Below, piece after piece: positions 55,762 to 64,000 of a DNA stretch of 64,000 nt. Under the pieces are notes generated by a model. That model did no database searches. It was not told the DNA's origin and worked only from the letters and a program-made list of their open reading frames with translations. Source of the DNA: Flammeovirga kamogawensis (GTDB taxonomy: Bacteria > Bacteroidota > Bacteroidia > Cytophagales > Flammeovirgaceae); the NCBI RefSeq assembly GCF_018736065.1, contig NZ_CP076128.1, positions 3,845,001-3,909,000 of the forward strand, written 5' to 3'. Numbering within the stretch: the first letter of the stretch is position 1; each line of letters opens with the position of its first letter. The translations under genes were made by a program, and so were the position numbers.

Positions 55762-56223
55762 ATGTCAGTAGCACAAAAAGGTCATAAAGTAAAAGTACAC
55801 TATGTTGGTACTCTTAACGATGGAAGTCAATTTGATTCTTCAGTTGAACGTGGTGAGCCTATCGAATTCAAAGTTGGAGCAGGTCAAATGATTCCAGGTT
55901 TTGATGCAGCAGTAGAAGGTATGACTGTTGGTGATAAAAAAACAGTGAATATCCCTTCTGACCAAGCTTACGGTCCTGCTCGTGAAGATTTAATTATTGA
56001 GTTTAAGCGTAGCGACATTCCTGCAGATATGAACCCTAAAATTGGTGATCAAATTGGTCTTCAAAGCCCTCAGGGTCCTATTCCTGCAACTGTTGTAGAA
56101 TTAAACGATGAGATTATTAAAGTTGATGCTAACTCTCCAATGGCGGGTAAGGATCTTAACTTTGATATTGAGTTAGTAGAAGTTTGTGAAGATTCTTGTG
56201 AAGATGATAACTGCAATTGCTAG
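55762..56223 (+). CDS. FKBP-type peptidyl-prolyl isomerase, SlyD-like
   Basis: A 153-residue protein from ATG 55762 (MSVAQKGHKVKVHYVGTLNDG); an upstream GTG at 55729 is rejected because the FKBP domain begins at the ATG. The FKBP core (FDSSVERGEPIEFKVG, MIPGFDAAVEGMTVGDKKTV) is followed by an insert-in-flap domain. The last 12 residues (C-E-D-S-C-E-D-D-N-C-N-C) are cysteine- and acid-rich, as in SlyD metal-binding tails. Confidence 0.9.
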   Translation: MSVAQKGHKVKVHYVGTLNDGSQFDSSVERGEPIEFKVGAGQMIPGFDAAVEGMTVGDKKTVNIPSDQAYGPAREDLIIEFKRSDIPADMNPKIGDQIGLQSPQGPIPATVVELNDEIIKVDANSPMAGKDLNFDIELVEVCEDSCEDDNCNC

Positions 56224-56259
56224 TTCTAAAATATAAGTATTGATAGTAATATCAATTTT

Positions 56260-56298
56260 AAAAACACCGATTTGTATTTGTCAAATCGGTGTTTTTTT
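56260..56298 (+). terminator. terminator after the FKBP gene
   Basis: AAAAACACCGATTTG (56260-56274) pairs perfectly with CAAATCGGTGTTTTT (56282-56296), followed by T. Confidence 0.95.
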
Positions 56299-56383
56299 GT
56301 TTTCAATTGGAAACATTATAATAAAAAAACAAACTTTCTTAAGTTTTTATGTCATTACTCGTGTAATAGCTTAATAAAGTTTT

Positions 56384-56391
56384 TAAATTTG
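56384..56391 (+). promoter_or_regulatory. -7 type promoter element upstream of pheS
   Basis: TAAATTTG fits the -7 box TAnnTTTG 89 bp before the pheS start codon. No clear -33 TTTG box at the right distance, so confidence is low. Confidence 0.35.
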
Positions 56392-56479
56392 CAGATTGAT
56401 TGAGAATACTAAATTTTCATATCTTGAAATAAATCGAATGATATAAGTGACTAGTTCACTTTCAATATAGTTATAGATT

Positions 56480-57499
56480 ATGCTTGAGCAGATAAAAAAA
56501 ATTGAAGAACAAATAGAAAAAGCTACAGCTCAGACTAAGGAAGAGCTTGAAGATTTTCGTATTGGTGTAGTAGGTAGAAAAGGAATTATTGCAGATTTAT
56601 TTAGCCAAATGAAAACTGTTGCTCCAGAAGAGCGCAAAACATTTGGACAGACTGTAAATGCATTAAAAAATGCTGCTCAAGATAAATTTCAAGAGTTACA
56701 GGATGCCTTGGAATCTTTACAGGCTACAGATATAAATCATCAAGATTTAACCTTACCAAATATTCCTAACGAAATGGGGTCTGTTCACCCTATTACAAAA
56801 GTGCGTGAAGAAATTAGTCGTATTTTTGAACGTATTGGTTTTAATATTTCAGAAGGTCCAGAAATTGAAGATGATTGGCATAACTTCTCAGCTTTAAACT
56901 TCCCTCCAAATCACCCTGCTAGAGAGATGCAGGATACTTTCTTTATTGAAAAAGATCCTGATATTGCATTGCGTACACATACATCTTCTGTACAGGTAAG
57001 AATTATGGAAAATGCAAAGCCTCCATTCAGAACATTGTCGCCAGGTAGAGTATACCGTAATGAAACGATTTCTGCTAGAGCACACTGCATCTTCCATCAA
57101 ATTGAAGGTTTATATGTAGATAAAAATGTATCATTTAAAGATTTAAAAGATACACTTTATTATTTTGCGAAGGAGTTCTTTGGCCCTAATTCAAAAATAC
57201 GTTTAAGACCTTCGTATTTCCCATTTACAGAACCTTCTGCAGAGCTAGATGTTAGCTGTTCTGTTTGCGGAGGTAAAGGCTGTAACATCTGTAAGTACTC
57301 AGGATGGGTAGAAATAGGAGGTTGTGGTATGGTAGATCCAAATGTATTAAAAGCATCAGGAATTGATCCTGAAGAATATACTGGTTTTGCTTTCGGTATG
57401 GGAATTGAGCGAATGACGATGTTGAAATACAAAATCAATGATCTTAGATTGTTTACAGAAAATGATTTGAGATTCTTACGCCAATTCGAAGGACTGTAA
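56480..57499 (+). CDS. pheS: phenylalanine-tRNA ligase alpha subunit
   Basis: A 339-residue PheS: coiled-coil N-terminus (LEQIKKIEEQIEKAT), then class II motifs: motif 2 RTHTSSVQVRIM and RVYRNETISARAHCIFHQIEG, the FTEPSAELDVSC region and motif 3 GFAFGMGIERMTML. Length is normal. It charges tRNA-Phe with PheT, not in this window. Confidence 0.97.
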   Translation: MLEQIKKIEEQIEKATAQTKEELEDFRIGVVGRKGIIADLFSQMKTVAPEERKTFGQTVNALKNAAQDKFQELQDALESLQATDINHQDLTLPNIPNEMGSVHPITKVREEISRIFERIGFNISEGPEIEDDWHNFSALNFPPNHPAREMQDTFFIEKDPDIALRTHTSSVQVRIMENAKPPFRTLSPGRVYRNETISARAHCIFHQIEGLYVDKNVSFKDLKDTLYYFAKEFFGPNSKIRLRPSYFPFTEPSAELDVSCSVCGGKGCNICKYSGWVEIGGCGMVDPNVLKASGIDPEEYTGFAFGMGIERMTMLKYKINDLRLFTENDLRFLRQFEGL

Positions 57500-57523
57500 A
57501 GCAATCCAAAATTAGATGAAAAG

Positions 57524-57554
57524 AAAAAGGTTACTCGTGAGGGTAACCTTTTTT
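57524..57554. terminator. bidirectional terminator between pheS and thioesterase
   Basis: AAAAAGGTTAC (57524-57534) pairs with GTAACCTTTTT (57543-57553); T-rich on both strands between convergent genes. Confidence 0.9.
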
Positions 57555-57556
57555 GT

Positions 57557-58081
57557 TTAGTTATTTATGTCTTCAACAAATTCATGTAATGAGGTTGCGT
57601 CTTTTAATTTTATTCTACCTGCCATTACAAGCCTAAATTCTCTGCGCTGTAATGCACCGTCAAATAGTTTTTTCTCTTCTTCAGATTCTGGAATTAATTT
57701 AGGTACAATGATAGGTCTCCCCGTCTGATCAACTGCTACGAAAGTAAAGAAAGCTGTATTTGTTTCTATTTTAGTGCCATTTGGAATGTTTTCGGTGTAA
57801 ACACGAATAAAGACTTCCATAGAAGAATTGAAAGCTCTTGTAACATGTGCTTCTAAAGTTATTGTATCTCCAAGTTTTGGAGAATGCTTAAATGATACAT
57901 TATCTACAGAAGCGGTAACAACAACGCGGTTAGAGTGCTTTTGAGCTGAAATAGCAGCAACAACATCCATTAAATGTAATAATCGTCCACCCATTAAATT
58001 ATGAAGTGGGTTTGTATCGTTAGGAAGTACCATTTCAGCGCTTGTTACAAATGATTCTTTCGCAAACTTTTCATGTTTCAT
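57557..58081 (-). CDS. acyl-CoA thioesterase, hotdog fold (YciA/BACH-like)
   Basis: A 174-residue hotdog thioesterase: PNDTNPLHNLMGGRLLHLMDVVAAISAQKHS followed by VVTASVDNVSFKHSPKLGDTITLEA, the usual core of BACH/YciA enzymes. It hydrolyses acyl-CoA. The catalytic acid is expected in the LHNLMGGRLLHLMD segment. Alone on its strand. Confidence 0.9.
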   Translation of the reverse strand: MKHEKFAKESFVTSAEMVLPNDTNPLHNLMGGRLLHLMDVVAAISAQKHSNRVVVTASVDNVSFKHSPKLGDTITLEAHVTRAFNSSMEVFIRVYTENIPNGTKIETNTAFFTFVAVDQTGRPIIVPKLIPESEEEKKLFDGALQRREFRLVMAGRIKLKDATSLHEFVEDINN

Positions 58082-58208
58082 ATATTTTTTCTTTTAGTTT
58101 AATCATGTACGGATGTATGTATTTATAAGTTTAATTTAAAAAAATGAAACTTTACCTATTTGGAATACAGAATCTTAAATTTTATTTGTATTTTTTTTAA
58201 AGAAATTG

Positions 58209-58240
58209 TTTGGGTGCTATAAATTGTTGTATTACTTTTG
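58209..58240 (+). promoter_or_regulatory. Bacteroidetes-type promoter of tRNA-Cys
   Basis: TTTG (58209-58212), a 20-bp spacer and TACTTTTG (58233-58240) match the Bacteroidetes -33/-7 consensus exactly. It lies 21 bp before the tRNA. Confidence 0.75.
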
Positions 58241-58260
58241 CATCACTCTACGGGGAACAG

Positions 58261-58331
58261 GGTGCCATGGCCGAGCGGCTAGGCATCGGTCTGCAAAACC
58301 GCGTACGGCGGTTCGAATCCGCCTGGCACCT
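58261..58331 (+). tRNA. tRNA-Cys (GCA)
   Basis: Acceptor stem GGTGCCA pairs with TGGCACC. The anticodon loop CTGCAAA holds GCA at 58293-58295. T arm is GGCGG-TTCGAAT-CCGCC. Length 71 nt without CCA. A terminator follows directly. Confidence 0.95.
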
Positions 58332-58333
58332 CT

Positions 58334-58370
58334 AAAAGGTCAAAATCAGAAATGATTTTGACCTTTTTTG
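58334..58370 (+). terminator. terminator after tRNA-Cys
   Basis: AAAAGGTCAAAATCA (58334-58348) pairs perfectly with TGATTTTGACCTTTT around GAAA, followed by T. The next 300 bases up to the actA promoter are AT-rich; I see no gene or structure I can support there. Confidence 0.95.
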
Positions 58371-58688
58371 TTTTTAATTATTTTTAAAATAAGGAATTCT
58401 ATTTTTCTTTAGACATAAAAATAGAGCTGTTTTAGTGCGATTTTATTAAATAAAAAGAGGTTTCAACCGATTGTCTATTTTATCATATGTTATGTTAATA
58501 AGATGTTATTAAGGAAAGAAACTGATACTCGTTTATGGTGAAAAGATGTCGAATGTCATTTTTTATTGTAATTTGGAATAGTTCTAAATAAGTTTTTTTT
58601 ACACTTTTAGGTGTTTAAGTACTTGTTTTACAATTGTTTAAGTGTGTTTTTTTACTGTTTTAGTACTAAATGCCAATTTGTTTATAAG

Positions 58689-58720
58689 TTTGAATTATCT
58701 ACCCTCCCGTATTAGCTTTG
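58689..58720 (+). promoter_or_regulatory. Bacteroidetes-type promoter of the act operon
   Basis: TTTG (58689-58692), 20-bp spacer and TAGCTTTG (58713-58720) match the -33/-7 consensus exactly. The actA start codon is 58 bp downstream, giving a leader of about 50 nt. Confidence 0.75.
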
Positions 58721-58777
58721 CAGTTGAATGTACAATTGCATATTTCATCTAATTTTTTGTATAAAAACTTCAATGGT

Positions 58778-60031
58778 ATGAGTATCGGCAGAAGTGTATT
58801 AAGGTTGCGCTACACATTGGCTGTGGTGTGCGGTTTACTGCTAGCAAGCACAACAGTGTTTGGTCAAGGAGACGGCATTCCCACTGATGAAGCGTCGATC
58901 TCGGCCGGGATGGAGCTTTTCGATGGCAACTGCTCTTCCTGTCACCAAGTACACGAAAAAGGCGTCGGGCCGGCGCTTAAGAATGTTTACGAGCGTCGTG
59001 ACGTCAAGTGGCTGACCAAATTTATCAAACATCCAGGTAAAACTATCGAAAGTGGTGATGCATACGCAGCAGCACTTTATGACAAGTTCAAACCTACGAT
59101 TATGCCAAACCAAGATCTTTCTGATGAGGAAATATTACAGGTTTTAGCATACGTAAAAGATGCAACAGTAAAGGGTCCAGCAAAACCGGCAACTGCAGCA
59201 GCAGACGCATCGGGAACAGAAGGAGCAGCAGCTCCTCAAGGTATGGTAGTTAGTTCTAACCTTTTGGTTGGAGTAATTATCGGACTATTAGTCTTACTAG
59301 GTATAGTATTAGTAGTATTGGTTGTATTAGCCAATGTATTAACACAATACTTAAGACAACAAAAAGGACTAGACGAAGAAGATGAGGCTTACATCAATGC
59401 AAAATTTAGTTTTGCATCGATCTTTAAAAGTCAAGTTTTCATTGGAATGTCTTCTTTTGTATTCATCATGATTGTAGCTAAAGTAACTATTGATTCTTTA
59501 TTTGCAGTCGGAGTACAACAAGGATATGCTCCTGATCAACCTATCCAATTTTCACACAAACTTCACGCAGGGTATTACGAAATTGACTGTAAGTACTGTC
59601 ACACAGGTGTAGAGAAATCAAAGAATGCTAACATTCCTTCTGCAAACATCTGTATGAACTGTCACAACAGTATCCGTCAAAACTCTCCTGAAATTCAAAA
59701 AATCTACTCAGCAATTGAGAACGATGAACCTATACAATGGGTACGTGTTCACAACTTGCCAGATTTAGCGTATTTCAACCACTCACAACACGTGAAAGTG
59801 GGAGGCGTTGAATGTCAAACTTGCCACGGTGAGATTGAAAAAATGGAAATCGTTCAACAACATTCGTTGTTAACAATGGGATGGTGTATTGATTGTCACC
59901 GTAAGACAGATGTAAACGCAAAAGGTAATGCGTATTATGACAAAATGGTAGAAATGCATGACGCAACTTCTAAAGAACCAATGAAGGTAAAAGACATTGG
60001 TGGTTTGGAATGTGCTAAATGTCACTATTAA
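58778..60031 (+). CDS. actA: alternative complex III subunit ActA, six heme motifs
   Basis: A 417-residue multiheme c-type cytochrome from ATG 58778 (upstream in-frame TTG at 58718 overlaps the -7 box and is rejected). Signal peptide ends VFGQ. A monoheme cytochrome domain (C52-S-S-C-H56) is followed by two membrane segments (about residues 165-190 and 225-250). Five further CxxCH motifs begin at C271, C292, C346, C370 and C412. The five-heme part is the canonical ActA of menaquinol-oxidising alternative complex III; the monoheme domain is fused at the N-terminus. The first about 250 coding bases are clearly more GC-rich than the rest. Confidence 0.9.
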   Translation: MSIGRSVLRLRYTLAVVCGLLLASTTVFGQGDGIPTDEASISAGMELFDGNCSSCHQVHEKGVGPALKNVYERRDVKWLTKFIKHPGKTIESGDAYAAALYDKFKPTIMPNQDLSDEEILQVLAYVKDATVKGPAKPATAAADASGTEGAAAPQGMVVSSNLLVGVIIGLLVLLGIVLVVLVVLANVLTQYLRQQKGLDEEDEAYINAKFSFASIFKSQVFIGMSSFVFIMIVAKVTIDSLFAVGVQQGYAPDQPIQFSHKLHAGYYEIDCKYCHTGVEKSKNANIPSANICMNCHNSIRQNSPEIQKIYSAIENDEPIQWVRVHNLPDLAYFNHSQHVKVGGVECQTCHGEIEKMEIVQQHSLLTMGWCIDCHRKTDVNAKGNAYYDKMVEMHDATSKEPMKVKDIGGLECAKCHY

Positions 60032-60090
60032 TTTGTCGCTTTTTGAACCTTTTGGTCACTAAGCTTTCAACGGATTTTCTATAAAGAGAA

Positions 60091-63000
60091 ATGGCAAAGA
60101 AAGAATATTGGAAGGGCGTTGAGCAATTGACTAACGACCCTGAGTTTGTAAAATATGCGGAAAAAGAATTCCCGGATCACCTTACAATTAAGGATGCTTA
60201 CGGTGATAATTCTGAAGGAGACTTCAAAAGCAACAGACGTGACTTCTTAAAAGTTATGGGCTTTAGTGTAGCAGCGGTTTCGCTTGCAGCATGTGAAGCT
60301 CCTGTTAAGAAGGCAATTCCTTACCTAAATAAGCCAGAAAACATTGATCCAGGTGTAGCAAACTATTATGCTTCAACTTTCTTCAATGGTTCAGAGGCTA
60401 TGCCTGTAGTAGTAAAAACTAGAGAGGGGCGTCCTATCTTCATTGAAGGTAACACTTTCTCTAAGTATTCAAATGGAGCAGTTACTGCTCGTGCGAATGC
60501 ATCTATTATGGGACTTTATGATGAATCGAGAGCACAAGCTCCTTCTAAAGGTGGTGTAAATACTACTTGGAAAAAGGCTGATGCTGAGATTATCAAAGGT
60601 TTGAATGCTGCTGGAAAAGTTGCTGTAGTATCTAATACTATTGTATCTCCATCTACTAAAAAAGTAGTAAATCAATTTGCTGATAAGTATAACGCAGACT
60701 TGATCACTTATGATCAAGACAATAATTCAGCAATTATTGAAGCAAATAAATCACAGTTTGGTAAAGCTGCAGTTCCTTCTTACTCTTTTGGAGAAGCGGA
60801 CGTTGTTGTAAGTTTTAACGCAGACTTCTTAGGTAACTGGGTAGCTCCTGGAATTTTTGCAACAGATTTTGCAAAAACTCGTAAGGTTGGACCTAACAAA
60901 AAGAAGATGTCTCAACTTTTTAGTTTTGAGACAATGTTAACAATTACAGGAGCAGCAGCAGATTATCGTTCGGCATTAAAACCTTCTCAAGAAGGAGTAG
61001 CTGTAGCAGCATTATATAATGCAATTGCTAAAGCAACAGGTAATGCAACTGTGAAAGGTACTTTAAAAGATGCTAATGTTGCTAGAGCAGCAAAAGCTTT
61101 ATTAAAGGCAAAAGGTAAATCTATTGTAGTTTCAGGTATTAATGATGTTAACGTTCAACTTTTAGTGAACGGAATCAACCAAATGCTTGATAACTATGGT
61201 AAGACTATCGATTTAAATACTCCTTTATATACACGTCAAGGTTCTGATTTACAAATGAATGCATTTGTTGATGCATTAAAGTCAGGAAAATATGGTGCTG
61301 TTGTATTCTATAACTGTAATCCAGTTTATGATTACGCAAGAGGAAAAGAGATAGCAGCAGGTATTAAGAAAACAAAATTATCAGTAGCTACAAACGATCG
61401 TTTAGATACTACTGCATCACTTTGTACTTTTAATGCTCCTGATACTCATTTCTTAGAAGCATGGAATGATGCTGAATATAAGAGAGGATATTTTAGTGTA
61501 GCTCAACCTACTATCAATACAATTTTTGATTGTCGCCAAGCACAAGATTCATTCTTAGCATGGGCTGGGTCAGAAGAAGAATATGATGAGGTTGTAAAAT
61601 CTTTCTGGAAAAAAGATTTGTTTGCTTTGCAATCAAAAGAGCTTTCAGCTCAAACTTTCTGGGTAAGATCATTACACAATGGTATTTTTGAAATAGAGGA
61701 AACAGGTAGCTATAGATCTGCTAACGATACAGGTGTTGAAACAGTAAATTATTCAGCTTCAGCTGATGTTACTTCAGCAGGTGCTAAAGTTGCAGCTAAA
61801 TATAGAACTACTTCTGAATGGGAATTTGTTGCATACCCAGCTACAGTAATGGGCTACGGTACAATGGCAAACAACCCATATATTCAAGAAACTCCAGACC
61901 CAATTACTAAAGTAACTTGGGGTAACTTTGTAGCAATTACACCAGAGGACGCTCGTAAATTAGACGTTCACAAGGAATTTGAAACAAAGAAAAAAGTATT
62001 GAAAGTGTCTGCTAAAGCAGGTAGCTTTGAATTACCAGTTATCATGCAGCCGGGCTTAGCTCAAGGTGTTATTGCTGTTCCTTTAGGATACGGGCAAGGC
62101 ACTAAAGCAGGTAAAGTTGCAGAAGAAGCAGCTGGTTACAATGCAATGTCATTACTTACAGCTAAAGGTTTAACAAATTACTCGATCACTTCAGGTGTTA
62201 CAGTAGCGGCAACAGATGCATCAGTAGATGTTGCTCAAACACAAACACATGAAACAATCATGAGTCGTGAGTCTATTATTCAAGAGACTACACTTGCTCA
62301 ATATGTTAAGAACCCTGCAGCTGCAAGACATGATGTAATGATCAATACTTATGAGGGTAAGGAAAAAGCAACAGATATTTCTGCTTGGGACATTAATTCT
62401 GATGGTTATTCAGAAGATGCTCATAAGAAGGAAAGTCATAAACCTGGTGTAGCTCTTCTTTGGAATGAGGAAACAGGAATTAAGGCTGATGTTCATAAAT
62501 ATCCTAACCACCATTGGGGTCTAGCAATTGATTTGAACTCTTGTGATGGATGTTCAGCTTGTGTAACTGCATGTCATATTGAAAACAATGTGCCGATCGT
62601 AGGTAAGCAAGAAGTAATAAACCGTCGTGAAATGCACTGGATGCGTATCGATCGTTATTACAGTCAACGTCCAGAAGATGAGTTTACTGAAGAAGAAAAA
62701 GCATCAATGACAGATTACGAAATGATGGAGCGTGCTGCACGTAACCCTGAAGTCGTATTCCAACCAATGATGTGTCAGCACTGTAACAATGCTCCTTGTG
62801 AGACTGTTTGTCCTGTTGCTGCAACTTCACACTCTTCAGAAGGTTTGAACCAAATGACATACAACCGTTGTATCGGTACTAAGTATTGTGCGAATAACTG
62901 TCCTTACAAAGTGCGTCGTTTCAACTGGTTCAAATACCATAACAACGAAGAATTTGACTATCACATGAATAACGATTTAGGTAAAATGGTGTTAAACCCA

Positions 63001-63312
63001 GATGTTACTGTTCGTTCTCGTGGTGTGATGGAAAAATGTTCGATGTGTGTACAAAGAACTCAAGCAGGTAAATTAAATGCAAAAAGAGAAGGCCGTACTT
63101 TGGTTGACTCTGATGTATCTACAGCTTGTTCTACAGCTTGTTCTACAGGTGCAATCAAGTTTGGCGACTTGAATAATCCTGATTCAGAAGTTCGTCAGTT
63201 ATTACAGGGCGAATTACACGAGCGTGCATACAATGTCTTGGATGAAATCAACACTCGTCCTAACGTTTATTACCTTGCTAAGGTGAGAAACAAAGACGAG
63301 AAGAACGCATAA
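60091..63312 (+). CDS. actB: alternative complex III subunit ActB (molybdopterin-like plus Fe-S)
   Basis: A 1073-residue ActB. A twin-arginine-type signal lies at R49-R50-D-F-L-K, followed by a hydrophobic stretch and a lipobox-like LAAC with C68. The N-terminal two thirds resemble molybdopterin oxidoreductases but lack an obvious cofactor role in this family. The C-terminal third carries the Fe-S cluster cysteine groups starting at C818 (CDGCSACVTAC), C895 (CQHCNNAPCETVC), C927 (CIGTKYCANNC) and C983 (CSMCVQ). It receives electrons from menaquinol and passes them on to the heme subunit. Follows actA by 59 bp. Confidence 0.95.
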   Translation: MAKKEYWKGVEQLTNDPEFVKYAEKEFPDHLTIKDAYGDNSEGDFKSNRRDFLKVMGFSVAAVSLAACEAPVKKAIPYLNKPENIDPGVANYYASTFFNGSEAMPVVVKTREGRPIFIEGNTFSKYSNGAVTARANASIMGLYDESRAQAPSKGGVNTTWKKADAEIIKGLNAAGKVAVVSNTIVSPSTKKVVNQFADKYNADLITYDQDNNSAIIEANKSQFGKAAVPSYSFGEADVVVSFNADFLGNWVAPGIFATDFAKTRKVGPNKKKMSQLFSFETMLTITGAAADYRSALKPSQEGVAVAALYNAIAKATGNATVKGTLKDANVARAAKALLKAKGKSIVVSGINDVNVQLLVNGINQMLDNYGKTIDLNTPLYTRQGSDLQMNAFVDALKSGKYGAVVFYNCNPVYDYARGKEIAAGIKKTKLSVATNDRLDTTASLCTFNAPDTHFLEAWNDAEYKRGYFSVAQPTINTIFDCRQAQDSFLAWAGSEEEYDEVVKSFWKKDLFALQSKELSAQTFWVRSLHNGIFEIEETGSYRSANDTGVETVNYSASADVTSAGAKVAAKYRTTSEWEFVAYPATVMGYGTMANNPYIQETPDPITKVTWGNFVAITPEDARKLDVHKEFETKKKVLKVSAKAGSFELPVIMQPGLAQGVIAVPLGYGQGTKAGKVAEEAAGYNAMSLLTAKGLTNYSITSGVTVAATDASVDVAQTQTHETIMSRESIIQETTLAQYVKNPAAARHDVMINTYEGKEKATDISAWDINSDGYSEDAHKKESHKPGVALLWNEETGIKADVHKYPNHHWGLAIDLNSCDGCSACVTACHIENNVPIVGKQEVINRREMHWMRIDRYYSQRPEDEFTEEEKASMTDYEMMERAARNPEVVFQPMMCQHCNNAPCETVCPVAATSHSSEGLNQMTYNRCIGTKYCANNCPYKVRRFNWFKYHNNEEFDYHMNNDLGKMVLNPDVTVRSRGVMEKCSMCVQRTQAGKLNAKREGRTLVDSDVSTACSTACSTGAIKFGDLNNPDSEVRQLLQGELHERAYNVLDEINTRPNVYYLAKVRNKDEKNA

Positions 63313-63317
63313 TTAAA

Positions 63318-63351
63318 GGATACCTTTAGGTTGTATTATCGTAAGGTGTCC
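63318..63351. repeat. hairpin between actB and actC
   Basis: GGATACCTT (63318-63326) pairs with AAGGTGTCC (63343-63351), with one G-U pair; no T-run follows. It sits within the operon, between actB and actC, much like the hairpins in the 5-21 kb cluster, and could modulate expression or stability. Confidence 0.55.
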
Positions 63352-63392
63352 GATTTTAAAGTTTAAGTTATTCATACTCTACATAAGATAAA

Positions 63393-64000
63393 ATGCAGAT
63401 AGTATCGAAAGTTCGTGAGCCACTGGTAACCGGTGGCAAAACGTACAAGGACATAACAGAAGATGTCTGTCGACCTGTAGAAGGCAATCCTTCAATGGGT
63501 TGGTTTGCAGGAATGGCGGTTTCACTCATACTTCTCCTTGCAGGTGGCGTATTCTTAGCAGACCTTCTTTGGTCTGGTATTGGTCGTTGGGGTCTTAATA
63601 AGACTGTTCAATGGGCATGGGATATTACCAACTTCGTATGGTGGGTAGGTATCGGTCACGCAGGTACTTTGATTTCTGCTGTACTATTACTTTTCCGTCA
63701 GAAATGGAGAACTTCCATTAACCGTGCGGCAGAGGCAATGACTATTTTTGCTGTAATTTGTGCGGCAATATGGCCAGTAGTACACATGGGTCGTCCTTGG
63801 ATTGGTGGTATTTGGGCTTTACCATTACCAAACACATATGGTTCACTTTGGGTGAACTTCAACTCCCCATTATTATGGGATGTATTTGCCATCTCAACAT
63901 ACTTCTCTGTATCGTTGGTATTCTGGTTTATTGGTTTAATTCCTGATTTTGCTACAATTCGTGATCGTGCTATTAAGCCGATTCCTCGTTTAATCTACGG
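63393..64000 (+). CDS. actC: alternative complex III subunit ActC (NrfD-like), partial
   Basis: Starts at ATG 63393 with MQIVSKVREPLVTGGKTYKD and runs off the window, open to the last base (about 202 codons present). Membrane segments such as WFAGMAVSLILLLAGGVFLA and VWWVGIGHAGTLISAVLLL match NrfD/PsrC-like quinol-binding membrane subunits; the WWVGIGHAGT segment is a conserved site in ActC. It completes the act operon with actB. Its first coding bases are again GC-richer than the region average. Confidence 0.9.
   Translation, partial: MQIVSKVREPLVTGGKTYKDITEDVCRPVEGNPSMGWFAGMAVSLILLLAGGVFLADLLWSGIGRWGLNKTVQWAWDITNFVWWVGIGHAGTLISAVLLLFRQKWRTSINRAAEAMTIFAVICAAIWPVVHMGRPWIGGIWALPLPNTYGSLWVNFNSPLLWDVFAISTYFSVSLVFWFIGLIPDFATIRDRAIKPIPRLIY

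Noticed and set aside
57160-57504. Minus-strand ORF antisense to pheS
   Set aside because: Shadow of pheS in another frame; no supporting signal, and pheS motifs cover the region.

Overview
The window looks like a chromosomal segment from a marine, AT-rich member of the Bacteroidota. Cytophagales, perhaps a Flammeovirga-like genus, is my inference. The evidence is the alternative complex III operon (actA-actB-actC) at the right end, a type IX secretion C-terminal sorting domain, SCxx-type lipoprotein signals, near absence of Shine-Dalgarno sequences, and promoters fitting the Bacteroidetes TTTG-N19-21-TAnnTTTG pattern. It opens with the 3' end of a 23S rRNA gene and a 5S rRNA gene closed by a strong terminator.

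Layout. 0.7-4.7 kb: a secreted HAD phosphatase, a minus-strand pair (small membrane protein; HNH/AP2-type DNA-binding protein), and divergently a 7-TM membrane protein carrying a degenerate NtrC-like AAA+ domain and a Fis-type helix-turn-helix. 5.1-21.1 kb: a long co-directional cluster that I regard as the most interesting part. It encodes a divergent agmatinase-family ureohydrolase, three SDR dehydrogenases (one frameshifted), an Ldh2-family dehydrogenase, a cytidine-deaminase-fold deaminase, a LysA-like PLP decarboxylase, a periplasmic PHP-type hydrolase, an MFS exporter, a second-looking NAD kinase of alphaproteobacterial type, and three outer-membrane barrel proteins. Every gap above about 60 bp between 7.1 and 17.7 kb holds a hairpin without a T-run. 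21.3-25.1 kb: three lipoproteins and an Omp85-like barrel. 25.3-28.7 kb: a 44-residue small ORF, a GNAT acetyltransferase, an AraC regulator divergent from a sulfatase. 28.9-45.5 kb: mostly housekeeping genes (AsmA-like protein, ABC transporter, nitronate monooxygenase-like enzyme, recJ, two rhomboids, gatB, a TlpA-like lipoprotein, aconitase). 45.8-51.5 kb: one 1918-residue secreted multidomain protein. 52-58 kb: ptb-buk, a THUMP-like methyltransferase, an FKBP, pheS, a thioesterase and tRNA-Cys. 58.7-64 kb: alternative complex III, with actC cut by the window end.

How it fits together. The 5.1-21 kb cluster reads as uptake or export (outer-membrane channels, MFS) plus stepwise oxidation, decarboxylation, deamination and ureohydrolysis of a nitrogen-rich, possibly guanidino, compound; NAD kinase could supply NADP(H) to the dehydrogenases. 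That pathway is inference from family membership; no substrate can be read from the sequence. The right end is respiratory: aconitase feeds the TCA cycle and complex III oxidises menaquinol. Starts were chosen by signal-peptide and domain position because ribosome-binding sites are not informative here.
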